Origin: Planctomycetota bacterium
Lineage (GTDB): Bacteria > Planctomycetota > Phycisphaerae > Phycisphaerales > SM1A02
Direction of reading: 5' to 3'
NCBI GenBank assembly: GCA_021414025.1
Contig: JAIOPG010000006.1
Coordinates: forward strand, 124,001 to 188,000
DNA length: 64,000 nucleotides
Part shown: piece by piece, positions 1 through 8,145 of the stretch
Layout: every line of letters begins with the position of its first letter
Numbering within the stretch: the stretch's first letter is position 1
The notes under the pieces: generated by a model
Database searches by the model: none
Seen by the model: only the letters and a program-made list of their open reading frames with translations
What the model was told of the DNA's origin: nothing
Position numbers and translations under genes: made by a program

Positions 1-1
1 C

Positions 2-1411
2 GACGCCGACAACGACCCGGTGATGGTGAACCTCAATCGCGACCACGAGGACATGGCCCGCCGCTATGAAGCGGCCAAGGTGCAGTTCGGCGAGACGCAC
101 ACCGAGCTGATCCAGCTGAAGAACGCCAAGGAGGCGATCGCCAAGCAGCGCGACGCCAAGCGCGACGAGATCATCAACCGCAACAAGCTCGCCGACCTTC
201 GCTCCGCCATCAACCGCGTCGAGACCGTGAAGAGCCTGCTCACCATGCAGCAGGAGGAGTTCGTGACCAACTCCAAGAAGAGCGAGGAGTTCACCTCCAA
301 CATGGCCGAGCTGGGCACCCTGCGCGAGCAGCTGAGCCAGGTCGAGGAGCAGCGCAAGCTGGTGGCCCAGACCATCAACGACGTGAACCTGGCCCGCTTG
401 CGCGACGAGTCCCACCGAGTGGAATTCGTCCAGCCCGCGATCAAGCCGCGCGAAATCACCTTTCCGCAGCTCAAGTTCATGATCCCCGGAACCGCGGTGC
501 TGGTGTGCGGCATCTACATCGTCATCCTGTTCGTCCGCGAGATCATGGACAAGCGGATCAAGTACCCCAGCGACCTGGCGGCGGTGCCGGGCCGGATCCT
601 GGGCATCATCCCCGACGTCGAGGACGATCCGACCAACCCCAAGCGCGCCGAACTGGTGGTCTACGAGAAACCGCAGTCGATGACCGCGGAGAACTTCCGG
701 CAGTGCGCCACCCTGGTCGAGCGCAAGTTGGCCGGCAACAACTCGCGGGTGGTGGTGGTGATGAGCCCGATGCCGGGCTCGGGCACCACGACCATGGTGC
801 TCAACCTCTCGGCCTGCGACGCCTCGATGGGACTCAAGACCCTGATGGTCGGCGCCAACATGCGCCGCCCCGGCATCTCCAAGGCCCTGGGCATGGATCC
901 GACCGCGGTCGGCCTGGGCTGCATCCTCAACGGCACCGTCAAGCCGGAGGACACCCTCTCTGAGCTCGGTCCCAACCTGCACTTCATCGGCGCGGGCAAT
1001 CCCGCGACCCGCGCTTTCAAATTGCTCAACACGCCGAAGATGGATGCCTTCCTTGAGTGGGCCCGGCAGCGCTATGACCGCATCTACCTGGACGCGCCGC
1101 CCAGCGTCGTCGCGGGTGAGGGCCTGGCCCTTGCCAACAAGGCGGACGCCGCCATTCTGGTGGCCCGCGCCTGGCAGGATCAGAAGGGGCTCGTCATCAA
1201 GCTGGCCAACCAGCTTGAGGACAGCAAGTGCCTCTTCCTGGGGACGATCCTGAACCGTCTCAAGAACACCGCCGGCGGCTACTTCAAGAAGAACGCCGAG
1301 GCGATCGCCGAATACGCCTCGGAGACCACCGCGTTTCAGCAGCCCGAGATTGCGATCACGACGCACAGGATGCTGACCAACGACGGGACCAACCCGCCGG
1401 TTCCCTCGTGA
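2..1411 (+). CDS. Wzz/tyrosine-kinase-like polysaccharide chain-length protein, degenerate ATPase, 5' end outside window
   Basis: The frame is open to the left edge, so the gene begins upstream. The visible part starts with a long charged coiled coil (about residues 1-145), then one membrane segment (about 158-178), then a cytoplasmic P-loop domain. This is the layout of Wzz-fused BY-kinases (Wzc/CapB type), inner-membrane proteins that control exopolysaccharide polymerisation and export. The nucleotide site is abnormal. Walker A reads PGSGTTT (nt 773-793) where the family has PGEGKST, so the phosphate-binding lysine is a threonine. Walker A' reads LMVGANMRRP where the family has LLIDADLRRP, so both aspartates are gone. 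Walker B (YLDAPP, nt 1085-1102) is intact. The C-terminal tail has only one tyrosine instead of a cluster. I infer a non-catalytic scaffold or chain-length regulator. The epimerase and phosphotransferase genes that follow support the polysaccharide role. Confidence 0.8.
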   Translation, partial: DADNDPVMVNLNRDHEDMARRYEAAKVQFGETHTELIQLKNAKEAIAKQRDAKRDEIINRNKLADLRSAINRVETVKSLLTMQQEEFVTNSKKSEEFTSNMAELGTLREQLSQVEEQRKLVAQTINDVNLARLRDESHRVEFVQPAIKPREITFPQLKFMIPGTAVLVCGIYIVILFVREIMDKRIKYPSDLAAVPGRILGIIPDVEDDPTNPKRAELVVYEKPQSMTAENFRQCATLVERKLAGNNSRVVVVMSPMPGSGTTTMVLNLSACDASMGLKTLMVGANMRRPGISKALGMDPTAVGLGCILNGTVKPEDTLSELGPNLHFIGAGNPATRAFKLLNTPKMDAFLEWARQRYDRIYLDAPPSVVAGEGLALANKADAAILVARAWQDQKGLVIKLANQLEDSKCLFLGTILNRLKNTAGGYFKKNAEAIAEYASETTAFQQPEIAITTHRMLTNDGTNPPVPS

Positions 1412-1418
1412 GCGCTCC

Positions 1419-2420
1419 ATGCCCGCACCAACGCAACACATTCTGGTCACGGGTGGCGCGGGATTCATCGGAAGCCACCTGGTGGAGCGGCTGCTGGAGC
1501 GCGGCGGCCACATCACTGTGGTGGACGACCTCTCCACCGGCGACGAGGCCAATCTCGCCGCGGCGCGGAGCCTGGGCGGCGACCGCCTGCGCTTCGTCCG
1601 CGACACGGTGAGCGGCGCCTTCGCGGCGACGGGCTCGCCGCGCTTCGCGGAGATCTACCACCTCGCAGCGGCGGTCGGCGTCCGCCTGATTGTGGATCGC
1701 CCCAGCCGCTCGATCGAGACCAACGTGCTCGAGACCAGCGCCGCCATCCACTGGGCGGTGCGCGATGGAGCCCGGCTGCTGGTCGCCTCCAGCAGCGAGG
1801 TCTACGGCAAGGGCGTGCGCGTGCCCTTCTCCGAGTCCGACGACGTGGTCTTCGGACCCACCACCTCCTCGCGGTGGAGTTACGGCTATTCCAAGGCGCT
1901 GGACGAGTTCCTCACCCTCGCGGCGATCTCCGAGTCGAAATTGAAATCAGTGATCATTCGCTTCTTCAACACCGTCGGGCCGAGGCAGAAGGGCGACTGG
2001 GGCATGGTGCTGCCGCGGTTCGTCCAGGCCGCGGTCGCGGATCGGCCGCTCGAGGTGCATGGCGATGGTTCGCAGCAGCGATGTTTTTGCGATGTCCGGG
2101 ACGTCGTTCCCGCCCTGATCCAGTTGCTCGGCTCGGCGGAGTGCCAGGGCCGGGTCTTCAATCTCGGCTCCGACCAGATGATCTCCATGGAGGCGCTCGC
2201 CGAGCGCGTGGTCCGGCTGACCGGCTCCGCGTCGCGCGTGGTCCATGTGCCGCACGAGCAGGTCTTCGGCAGGGGTTTCGAGGATCTCCTGGTGCGCCAG
2301 CCCAACCTGGAGCGCCTTCGCGGCGCCATCGGATTCGCCCCGAAGATCTCCCTGGATCAGACGATCCTGGACATCGCGGAATTATTGCGGGGACGCCGGA
2401 CCAAGGAGCACGCGGCGTGA
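1419..2420 (+). CDS. NAD-dependent NDP-sugar epimerase/dehydratase (extended SDR)
   Basis: A 333-residue cytoplasmic extended short-chain dehydrogenase. It has the NAD-binding GGAGFIG motif at residues 12-18, the acidic end of strand 2 (VVDDLSTG), a catalytic serine region (ASSSEVYG) and the active-site YGYSK (Tyr155, Lys159). The substrate half contains NTVGPRQ and RCFCDVRDVV, as in UDP-glucose 4-epimerase and UDP-glucuronate decarboxylase relatives. The exact sugar cannot be read from the sequence. The ATG lies 7 bases after the stop of the preceding gene, and the stop overlaps the next start, so it is the middle gene of a polysaccharide operon. It probably supplies a nucleotide sugar to the phosphotransferase encoded next. 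Confidence 0.85.
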   Translation: MPAPTQHILVTGGAGFIGSHLVERLLERGGHITVVDDLSTGDEANLAAARSLGGDRLRFVRDTVSGAFAATGSPRFAEIYHLAAAVGVRLIVDRPSRSIETNVLETSAAIHWAVRDGARLLVASSSEVYGKGVRVPFSESDDVVFGPTTSSRWSYGYSKALDEFLTLAAISESKLKSVIIRFFNTVGPRQKGDWGMVLPRFVQAAVADRPLEVHGDGSQQRCFCDVRDVVPALIQLLGSAECQGRVFNLGSDQMISMEALAERVVRLTGSASRVVHVPHEQVFGRGFEDLLVRQPNLERLRGAIGFAPKISLDQTILDIAELLRGRRTKEHAA

Positions 2421-3721
2421 CGCAGGCGATGATTCCAACCTCGGCGCCGCCGATCACGGCCACCGATCCCGCGGCATGGATCACGCTGCACCCACTTGAA
2501 ATCCTCTCGGGGTACATGCCGGTCTTCGTGGTGGCGCTGCTGACCACGCTCATCGTCACGCCGATCGTCCGCCGCGTGGCGATCTCCGCGGACATCGTCG
2601 ACAAGCCCGACAAGGCCCGCAAGCTGCACGCCTATCCCGTGGCCTACCTGGGCGGGCTCGCCATCTTCGCCGGCGCGCTGGTCGCCATCGGCACCAGCGT
2701 GATCTTCCCCGGCGAGCAGGCCTCGAGCTTGGAGCTGCAGGGGGTGCCGCTGAGCATCGTGGTGGGCATGCTGGCGATCGTCTTCACCGGCCTCGCCGAC
2801 GACATCTGGAAGTGGGATCCGCGCTTGAAGATCGCCGGTCAGTTGATCGCTGCGGCGGCCCTGGCCATCGAGGACGTCGGCCCGCAACTGGCGGCCGGGA
2901 TTCTCTCCGCGATCTTCGGAGCCCCACAGGACATCCTCTTCTCGATCGGCTCGTTCCATGTACCCAACTCGGAGCTCTACTACTGGGTCGGCACCGCGAT
3001 CACCGCCATTTTCGTCATCGGCGGATGCAACGCGGCCAACCTGATCGACGGGCTCGACGGCCTGCTCACCGGCACCACCACCATCATGGCGATCGGATTC
3101 CTGGCGATCAGCCTGATCATGGCCTACTCGATCCCCATCGAGCATCCGGAGCGGACGTTCGCGGGGACTCGCATCATTCTCAGCCTGGTGCTGCTGGGCA
3201 CGACGCTGGGATTCCTGCCTTACAACTTCAACCCCGCGATCATCTTCCTGGGTGACTGCGGCAGCCTGCTCATCGGATTCCTGAGCGTGGTGATCATCAT
3301 GACCTTCGGCGAGAACGGCACCACCAAGTACGCCGTGGCTGGCATCCTCTGCTTCGGGCTGCCGATTTTGGACACGACGCTCTCGATCATCCGTCGGAAG
3401 GTCGAGGGCAAGTCCATCTCGGACGCGGACCACAACCACATTCACCACAAGCTCAAGCGCCACTTCGGCACCGTGCGCAAGGCGGTGCTGGCGCTCTACG
3501 GCATCGCCGCGGGGTTCACGATCCTGGGCGTCGGCCTCTCCTCGCTGCTGCTGCTGACCGACGTCCGCGGCATCGTGGTGGAGGCGAGCGTGCTGGCGGC
3601 GTTCCTGCTGGTCGTGGTGTTCTCGGTGAAACGCGCGAAGTACCAGGAATGGCTGAAGCGCAACCCGCCGGAGCGCAAGGCGGTTCCATCGGCCAATTCG
3701 CAGGAACGATCCCAGTCGTGA
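2417..3721 (+). CDS. WecA/TagO-type polyprenyl-phosphate glycosyl-1-phosphate transferase
   Basis: A 434-residue multi-pass membrane protein of the MraY/WecA family, which moves a HexNAc-1-phosphate from UDP-sugar to undecaprenyl phosphate and so starts polysaccharide assembly. Family motifs are present in order: KPDKARKLH near the first cytoplasmic loop, GLADDIWKWDPRLK (the Mg-binding Asp pair), NAANLIDGLDGL, FLGDCGSLLIGF, and the WecA-like HNHIHH loop. The HIHH loop and lack of MraY-specific sequence favour WecA/TagO over MraY. The start is set at GTG 2417, which overlaps the previous TGA as GTGA and has AAGGAG 8 bases upstream; ATG 2429 is the alternative. About ten hydrophobic helices are visible. 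The C-terminal tail is basic and hydrophilic. Confidence 0.88.
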   Translation: MTQAMIPTSAPPITATDPAAWITLHPLEILSGYMPVFVVALLTTLIVTPIVRRVAISADIVDKPDKARKLHAYPVAYLGGLAIFAGALVAIGTSVIFPGEQASSLELQGVPLSIVVGMLAIVFTGLADDIWKWDPRLKIAGQLIAAAALAIEDVGPQLAAGILSAIFGAPQDILFSIGSFHVPNSELYYWVGTAITAIFVIGGCNAANLIDGLDGLLTGTTTIMAIGFLAISLIMAYSIPIEHPERTFAGTRIILSLVLLGTTLGFLPYNFNPAIIFLGDCGSLLIGFLSVVIIMTFGENGTTKYAVAGILCFGLPILDTTLSIIRRKVEGKSISDADHNHIHHKLKRHFGTVRKAVLALYGIAAGFTILGVGLSSLLLLTDVRGIVVEASVLAAFLLVVVFSVKRAKYQEWLKRNPPERKAVPSANSQERSQS

Positions 3722-4767
3722 CGATGGGCGAAGCTCCGGACGCGGCCATCGACCATCTTCCGGTGATGCCGGCCGAGGTCATGGAAGGACTCGCGCTCGT
3801 GGCCGGAGACATCGTGGTGGATGCGACCGCGGGACGGGGCGGACATGCGGAGGCCATTGCCCGGGCGATCGGGGGCGGCGGAACCCTGCTGCTGCTGGAT
3901 CTCGATCAACGAAACCTAGATTTTGCTGCCGCGCGGGTGCGAAATCTGCCCCAGGCGCCGCGGGTGGAGGCGGTCCACGCCAACTTCACGGAAGTGGCGG
4001 AAATCCTTGTGAGCAAAGGACTTCGGGCCAGCGCCATCCTGGCCGATCTGGGGTTTGCCAGCAATCAAATGGACGATCCGTCGCGGGGTCTTTCATTTTC
4101 CGCGCCGGGTCCGCTGGACATGCGGCTGGACCAGGCCAGCGGTGAAAGCGCCCAGTCTTTGCTGGCCCGGATCACGGAGACGGAGCTGGCGGATCTGATC
4201 TATCAACTGGGCGAGGATCCATTTTCCCGCCGCATCGCCCGGCGGATCATTCAGGTGCGGGATCTGGGACTCCTGAAAAGCACGGCCGACCTGGCCCGCG
4301 CCGTGGTGGAGGCCTATGGAGGAAAGGCCCGCCAGAGCCGCATGCATCCGGCGACGCGCACCTTCATGGCCCTGCGGATCGCGGTGAACCGGGAGCTGGA
4401 GTCGCTGGAATCACTCCTGAGCACACTTGAGCGGGAAATTGCCGGGTTTTTTCCGGTCGTCGCGCCGGAAGCGGGGGGCTCGTTCCCCTCCATTTCAGGC
4501 GCCGGACGCCCGCATAAAAAGGACCCGATCGCAACGGGGCAGGGGGGGTCGCAACGGGGCTGGCTGAACCAAAATGCGCGCGTGGCAATTTTGGCGTTCC
4601 ACAGCCTGGAAGACCGATTGATTAAAAGAGCTTTCGTTGAGTGGGAGCGCCATGGATGGGTGTCCCGGCTCACGCGAAAACCTCTCGTCGCGGGCGACGC
4701 GGAGTGCGATGCCAATCCAAGGGCTCGCTCCGCCAAGCTTCGCTCGGTTCGGATTGCGGGCGTGTAG
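3718..4767 (+). CDS. rsmH: 16S rRNA (cytosine-1402 N4) methyltransferase RsmH with a low-complexity insert
   Basis: RsmH (MraW) methylates N4 of C1402 in the ribosomal P site and usually opens the division/cell-wall cluster. Recognised blocks are DATAGRGGHAE (SAM motif I), ADLGFASNQMDDPSRGLSF, PLDMRLD, HPATRTFMALRIAVN and FHSLEDRLIKR. It is about 349 residues, longer than the usual 310. The extra length is a Gly/Ser/Pro-rich stretch encoded around nt 4462-4565, just before the last conserved block. That stretch holds a 12-bp direct repeat and a run of seven G, and the frame stays open across it. Start chosen at GTG 3718, overlapping the previous TGA (GTGA); ATG 3724 is equally possible. It links the polysaccharide operon to the division genes. 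Confidence 0.93.
   Translation: MTMGEAPDAAIDHLPVMPAEVMEGLALVAGDIVVDATAGRGGHAEAIARAIGGGGTLLLLDLDQRNLDFAAARVRNLPQAPRVEAVHANFTEVAEILVSKGLRASAILADLGFASNQMDDPSRGLSFSAPGPLDMRLDQASGESAQSLLARITETELADLIYQLGEDPFSRRIARRIIQVRDLGLLKSTADLARAVVEAYGGKARQSRMHPATRTFMALRIAVNRELESLESLLSTLEREIAGFFPVVAPEAGGSFPSISGAGRPHKKDPIATGQGGSQRGWLNQNARVAILAFHSLEDRLIKRAFVEWERHGWVSRLTRKPLVAGDAECDANPRARSAKLRSVRIAGV
4529..4560 (+). repeat. 12-bp tandem direct repeat with G7 tract inside rsmH
   Basis: The sequence TCGCAACGGGGC occurs at 4529-4540 and again at 4549-4560, separated by a G7 run (4542-4548). It lies in the low-complexity insert of rsmH. Both the repeat and the homopolymer are slippage-prone. Confidence 0.8.
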
Positions 4768-4875
4768 ATTCGCGCGATTGGGTTTTGAGGATGGACAAAG
4801 ATCGGGCAACGGGTGTTGGCCGGAATTTCAAATGGACACGGGCCCCCATGCGGGGCCACAACGCAAGGATGCGAG

Positions 4876-5937
4876 ATGACTCGAGAAAATAAACTGGCGA
4901 TGGTGGTTGGATTCGGACTTTTGCTTTTCGTGGGCATTCTGGTGAGCGATCACTTCAGCACCGCCCAGCGGCAGGAAAATGCGAACCTGGTGACCGCGGA
5001 TCGGACGCGCGAGCGCGTCAGCCGCCCGATCTCCATCGCGGCGATGCCGGTGGCCGGCGTCAACGCCATCCAGCCCGCCGAAGTGATGCCGGGAAACACC
5101 CCCAACGACGTGCGCCGCACTTCCAACGAGAACACCGCGGCCCCGGACGCGCGGACCCCCAACTCGGATGTCCGCCCCATCCCCAACTTGCCCAACCCCG
5201 CGCCGGAAACTCCGGTGACCACTGTGGACAAGTCCAAGGCAACCAAGGTGCAGGAGAGCGAGCCCGGCGTCCAGCTCCATCCGATCGCCGAGGGCGAGAC
5301 CCTCTATTCCATCTGCGCCAAGACCTATGGCGACGGCACGCTCTGGAAGGAACTGGCCGAGTACAACAAGAAGGCGCTGCCCAACCCCGCGCAGCTGCGC
5401 AAGGGCGTGACGCTGCGGCTTCCGCCGGCGGAGAAGCTTCGCCATGGCTCGGCGGTTGCTTCCACCACCAAGGGCGCGAGAGTCAGCGCGACGCCAAGCG
5501 AGCAGGAGAACGCGGCGCTGCATTCGAACAGCGCGAGCGGTTCGAAGGCGAGCCCGAATGTTCAGTTGCTTGCGGCATCGGACCTTGCCAGCGTGGACAT
5601 GAACCCTCCCGTGATCGGCGAGCGCACCAGCGTGGTCGAGGTCGAACCGAAGTCCCTCAAGTCGCCCGCCAAGAGCAGCGTGGTCGAGCCCGATCCGAAG
5701 TCGACCAAGACGGCCGCGAAGACCGCGGCGCCGAAGTCCGCGTCGAAGTCGGCGGCTTCCTCCTCGGGCGGCGACACCTACGTCGTGCAGAAGGGCGACA
5801 CGCTCGCCTCCATTTCCAGGAAAAAGCTGGGGAAAAACGGCAAATGGCAGGACATCGTCGCCGCCAACGAGTCGACGCTCTCCAATCCGGCCGCGCTCTC
5901 GCCCGGCATGACCATCAAGCTTCCCAAAACCAACTGA
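4876..5937 (+). CDS. Membrane-anchored protein with two LysM domains
   Basis: A 353-residue protein with a short cytoplasmic N-terminus and one hydrophobic anchor (about residues 8-24). A long Pro/Asn/Ser-rich and Ala/Lys-rich linker follows, with two LysM domains. The first spans about residues 135-185 and starts HPIAEGETLYSICAK; the second is at the C-terminus, about 302-351, and starts YVVQKGDTLASISRK. LysM binds N-acetylglucosamine-containing glycans, so a periplasmic peptidoglycan-binding role is likely. Start ATG 4876 has AAGGA six bases upstream and puts the anchor at the very N-terminus; an upstream in-frame start would add a non-hydrophobic leader. It sits between rsmH and the FtsL-like gene, an unusual position that suggests a role in septal wall synthesis. 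There is no catalytic domain. Confidence 0.85.
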   Translation: MTRENKLAMVVGFGLLLFVGILVSDHFSTAQRQENANLVTADRTRERVSRPISIAAMPVAGVNAIQPAEVMPGNTPNDVRRTSNENTAAPDARTPNSDVRPIPNLPNPAPETPVTTVDKSKATKVQESEPGVQLHPIAEGETLYSICAKTYGDGTLWKELAEYNKKALPNPAQLRKGVTLRLPPAEKLRHGSAVASTTKGARVSATPSEQENAALHSNSASGSKASPNVQLLAASDLASVDMNPPVIGERTSVVEVEPKSLKSPAKSSVVEPDPKSTKTAAKTAAPKSASKSAASSSGGDTYVVQKGDTLASISRKKLGKNGKWQDIVAANESTLSNPAALSPGMTIKLPKTN

Positions 5938-5952
5938 GCCAAGGACCGAACC

Positions 5953-6285
5953 ATGTTCGGAAAATCGATCGCCATCTTGCTGGGCCTGGGAATCATGGCC
6001 ACCGCGCTCCTGGCGACGCGGCAGAAGCGCTACGAGGTGGCCGCGCAGAATTCGCGGGCCCACTGGCGGCTGATGGAGCAGCAGCGTGACCTCTGGAGAT
6101 ACCGCGCCGAGGTCGCTTCCAAGGTGCGACCCGACGCCATTCGACTGGCGCTCAACTCCCTGAAGGTCCAGTGGCGGCCCATTCCGCATCGGCTTGACGC
6201 GCCGGTGCCCCCGACGCAGCCCCGGCTCGTCACGCGGCCAGGCGTGAAGGATCCCGACGCGACCCCCGTGGGATTCGGCGGATGA
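5953..6285 (+). CDS. FtsL-like small bitopic membrane protein
   Basis: A 110-residue protein with an N-terminal membrane helix (about residues 4-22), then a charged helical stretch (about 24-65) and a proline-rich tail. This size and topology match FtsL, a bitopic divisome protein that recruits and activates FtsWI, and the gene sits in the FtsL place between rsmH and ftsI. FtsL sequences diverge too much to prove homology by eye, so the call rests on position and topology. The start has AAGGA seven bases upstream (5941-5945). Its stop overlaps the ftsI start as ATGA, implying translational coupling. Confidence 0.6.
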   Translation: MFGKSIAILLGLGIMATALLATRQKRYEVAAQNSRAHWRLMEQQRDLWRYRAEVASKVRPDAIRLALNSLKVQWRPIPHRLDAPVPPTQPRLVTRPGVKDPDATPVGFGG

Positions 6286-8144
6286 ACGAGTTCGGAGCCA
6301 ATCAAGTCGCCGACGCCCAGTCGAGCCGGATCCGCGCCTGGAGCCGCGTGCTCATTCTTTCCGTCTCGATAGCCCTGCTGTCGATTTCGGCGCGGGTGGC
6401 CTGGTTGAAAACCACCGACGACGCCCAGCTGCTCGCCGCGGCGGGCGTGCATCGAAGCACCGCACCGGAGCCCGCCTCGCGCGGACAGATCGTGGACCGC
6501 CGCGGTCGTGTGCTGGCGGCGAGTCTGATGGGGCGCCGTCTCTTCGCGGATCCCGCGATGATCTGGGAGCGCGGCTGGGAGAAGATCCGCAAGGGCAAGC
6601 TCGAGGATCCCGATTCGCAGGCGGTGGGCGATCCCTTCAAGGACGCCTCAACCGCCATCGCCGGCGCGCTGGGCACCTCCTCAACGTCAATCGAAAATAT
6701 TCTGCGCAAGCGCGCTGATGACCGCTACGTGCATCTGGCCGACATGCTGACGCCCGAGCAGGTGGAGGCGGTCCGCGCCCTGAATCTTCCCGGCATTGGC
6801 ATCGAGTCGCGCCCGATCCGCGAATATCCCGCGGGCGATTTGGCGGCCCTGGCCGTGGGCCGCGTCGGCACCGAGCACAAGGGCCAGGCCGGCGCCGAGC
6901 TGCACCATGACGCTCAAGTGCACGGACAGGATGGCCAGCTGGTCTTCCTGCGCGATGTCAAGCGTCAGCCCTTGTGGATCGACGGCAACGACTATCAGCC
7001 GCCGCGCGACGGCGTCGACGTGCGACTCTCGCTCGACCTGGTCGTGCAGGAGATCGCCGAGCGCCTGCTGCAAAGCGCGGTGAAGCAATGGAACGCCGGC
7101 GGCGGCCGCGCCGTGGTGATGGATGTGCAGACCGGCGACATCCTGGCGATGGCGGACTTTCTCCATCCACGCAAGGGCTGGAAGGAAGTCACCACCGATC
7201 CCGGGCGCAACCTGCACGCCTCGCTGGGGCGCAACCGCAATGTCACCGATCCCTACGAGCCGGGCTCCACCTTCAAGCCCTTCGTGTGGGCCACGGCGAC
7301 GGAGATCGGCGTCTTCAAGCCTGAGTCGATGGTGCCGCTGCCCAACGGTCCCTATGTCACCAAGTTCGGGCGCGTCATCCGCGACGTGAAGTACCCCGGG
7401 CCTGTGACCTGGAAGAAAGTCCTGATGAAGTCGCTCAACGGCGGCATGGCCTGCGCCGCCGAGCGCATGAAATTCGGCCAGATGCAGGACATGCTGCAGC
7501 GCTTCGGCTTCGGCCAGAAGACCGGCGTGGGCATTCCCGGCGAGAGCGAAGGGCTGGTGACCACGCCGAAGAACTGGTCCGTCTACACCCAGACCAGCGT
7601 CTGCATGGGCCACGAAATCGGCGTGACCACGATCCAGATGGTGCAGGCCTTCTCCGCCTTCTGCCGCGACGGCACCATGGTGCCCGCACGCTTGTCGCTG
7701 GGGACCGAGGGCACCGAGGATCAATACTCAATTCCGCGCAAGCGCGTGATGCCCGAGGCGATCGCCCTGACCACGCGCGAGGGAATGGAAGGCGTCATGA
7801 TCGAGGGCACCGGCCGCAAGGCGCAGAGCGAGTTCTACCGGATGTTCGGCAAGTCCGGCACCGCGCAGCTGCCCAAACCCAAGGGACAGGGCAAGGGCTA
7901 TTTCGAGGATCGCTACGTCAGCTCCTTCATCGCGGGCGCTCCCTTCGAGAATCCGCGCATCGTTTGCCTGGTCGTGATCGATGATCCCGACAAGGCCAAG
8001 GGCCACTTCGGAGGTTCGATCGCCGGTCCGGTCTGCCGCGACATCGTCGATGCGACGCTGAACTACATGGGCGTGGAGCCCGACCAGCCCGAGAAGCAGG
8101 GCAAGCTCGCGGTGCAGCAGCGCGACGAACCCGATCGGCACTGA
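6282..8144 (+). CDS. ftsI: Septal peptidoglycan transpeptidase FtsI (PBP3-type class B PBP)
   Basis: A 620-residue class B penicillin-binding protein that cross-links septal peptidoglycan in the periplasm. It has one N-terminal membrane anchor (about residues 22-42), the PBP dimerisation segment (RGQIVDRRGRVLA), and the three transpeptidase motifs. STFK carries the acyl-serine Ser329, SLN is at about 384-386, and KSGT is at about 524-527 (KSGT instead of the common KTGT). No PASTA repeats are present. It is translationally coupled (ATGA) to the FtsL-like gene. The usual following genes (murE, murF, mraY, ftsW) are absent, because a convergent sucAB operon begins one base after the stop. Planctomycetes are known to keep peptidoglycan while losing FtsZ, so the cluster may be a functional remnant. 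Confidence 0.92.
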   Translation: MNEFGANQVADAQSSRIRAWSRVLILSVSIALLSISARVAWLKTTDDAQLLAAAGVHRSTAPEPASRGQIVDRRGRVLAASLMGRRLFADPAMIWERGWEKIRKGKLEDPDSQAVGDPFKDASTAIAGALGTSSTSIENILRKRADDRYVHLADMLTPEQVEAVRALNLPGIGIESRPIREYPAGDLAALAVGRVGTEHKGQAGAELHHDAQVHGQDGQLVFLRDVKRQPLWIDGNDYQPPRDGVDVRLSLDLVVQEIAERLLQSAVKQWNAGGGRAVVMDVQTGDILAMADFLHPRKGWKEVTTDPGRNLHASLGRNRNVTDPYEPGSTFKPFVWATATEIGVFKPESMVPLPNGPYVTKFGRVIRDVKYPGPVTWKKVLMKSLNGGMACAAERMKFGQMQDMLQRFGFGQKTGVGIPGESEGLVTTPKNWSVYTQTSVCMGHEIGVTTIQMVQAFSAFCRDGTMVPARLSLGTEGTEDQYSIPRKRVMPEAIALTTREGMEGVMIEGTGRKAQSEFYRMFGKSGTAQLPKPKGQGKGYFEDRYVSSFIAGAPFENPRIVCLVVIDDPDKAKGHFGGSIAGPVCRDIVDATLNYMGVEPDQPEKQGKLAVQQRDEPDRH

Positions 8145-8145
8145 C

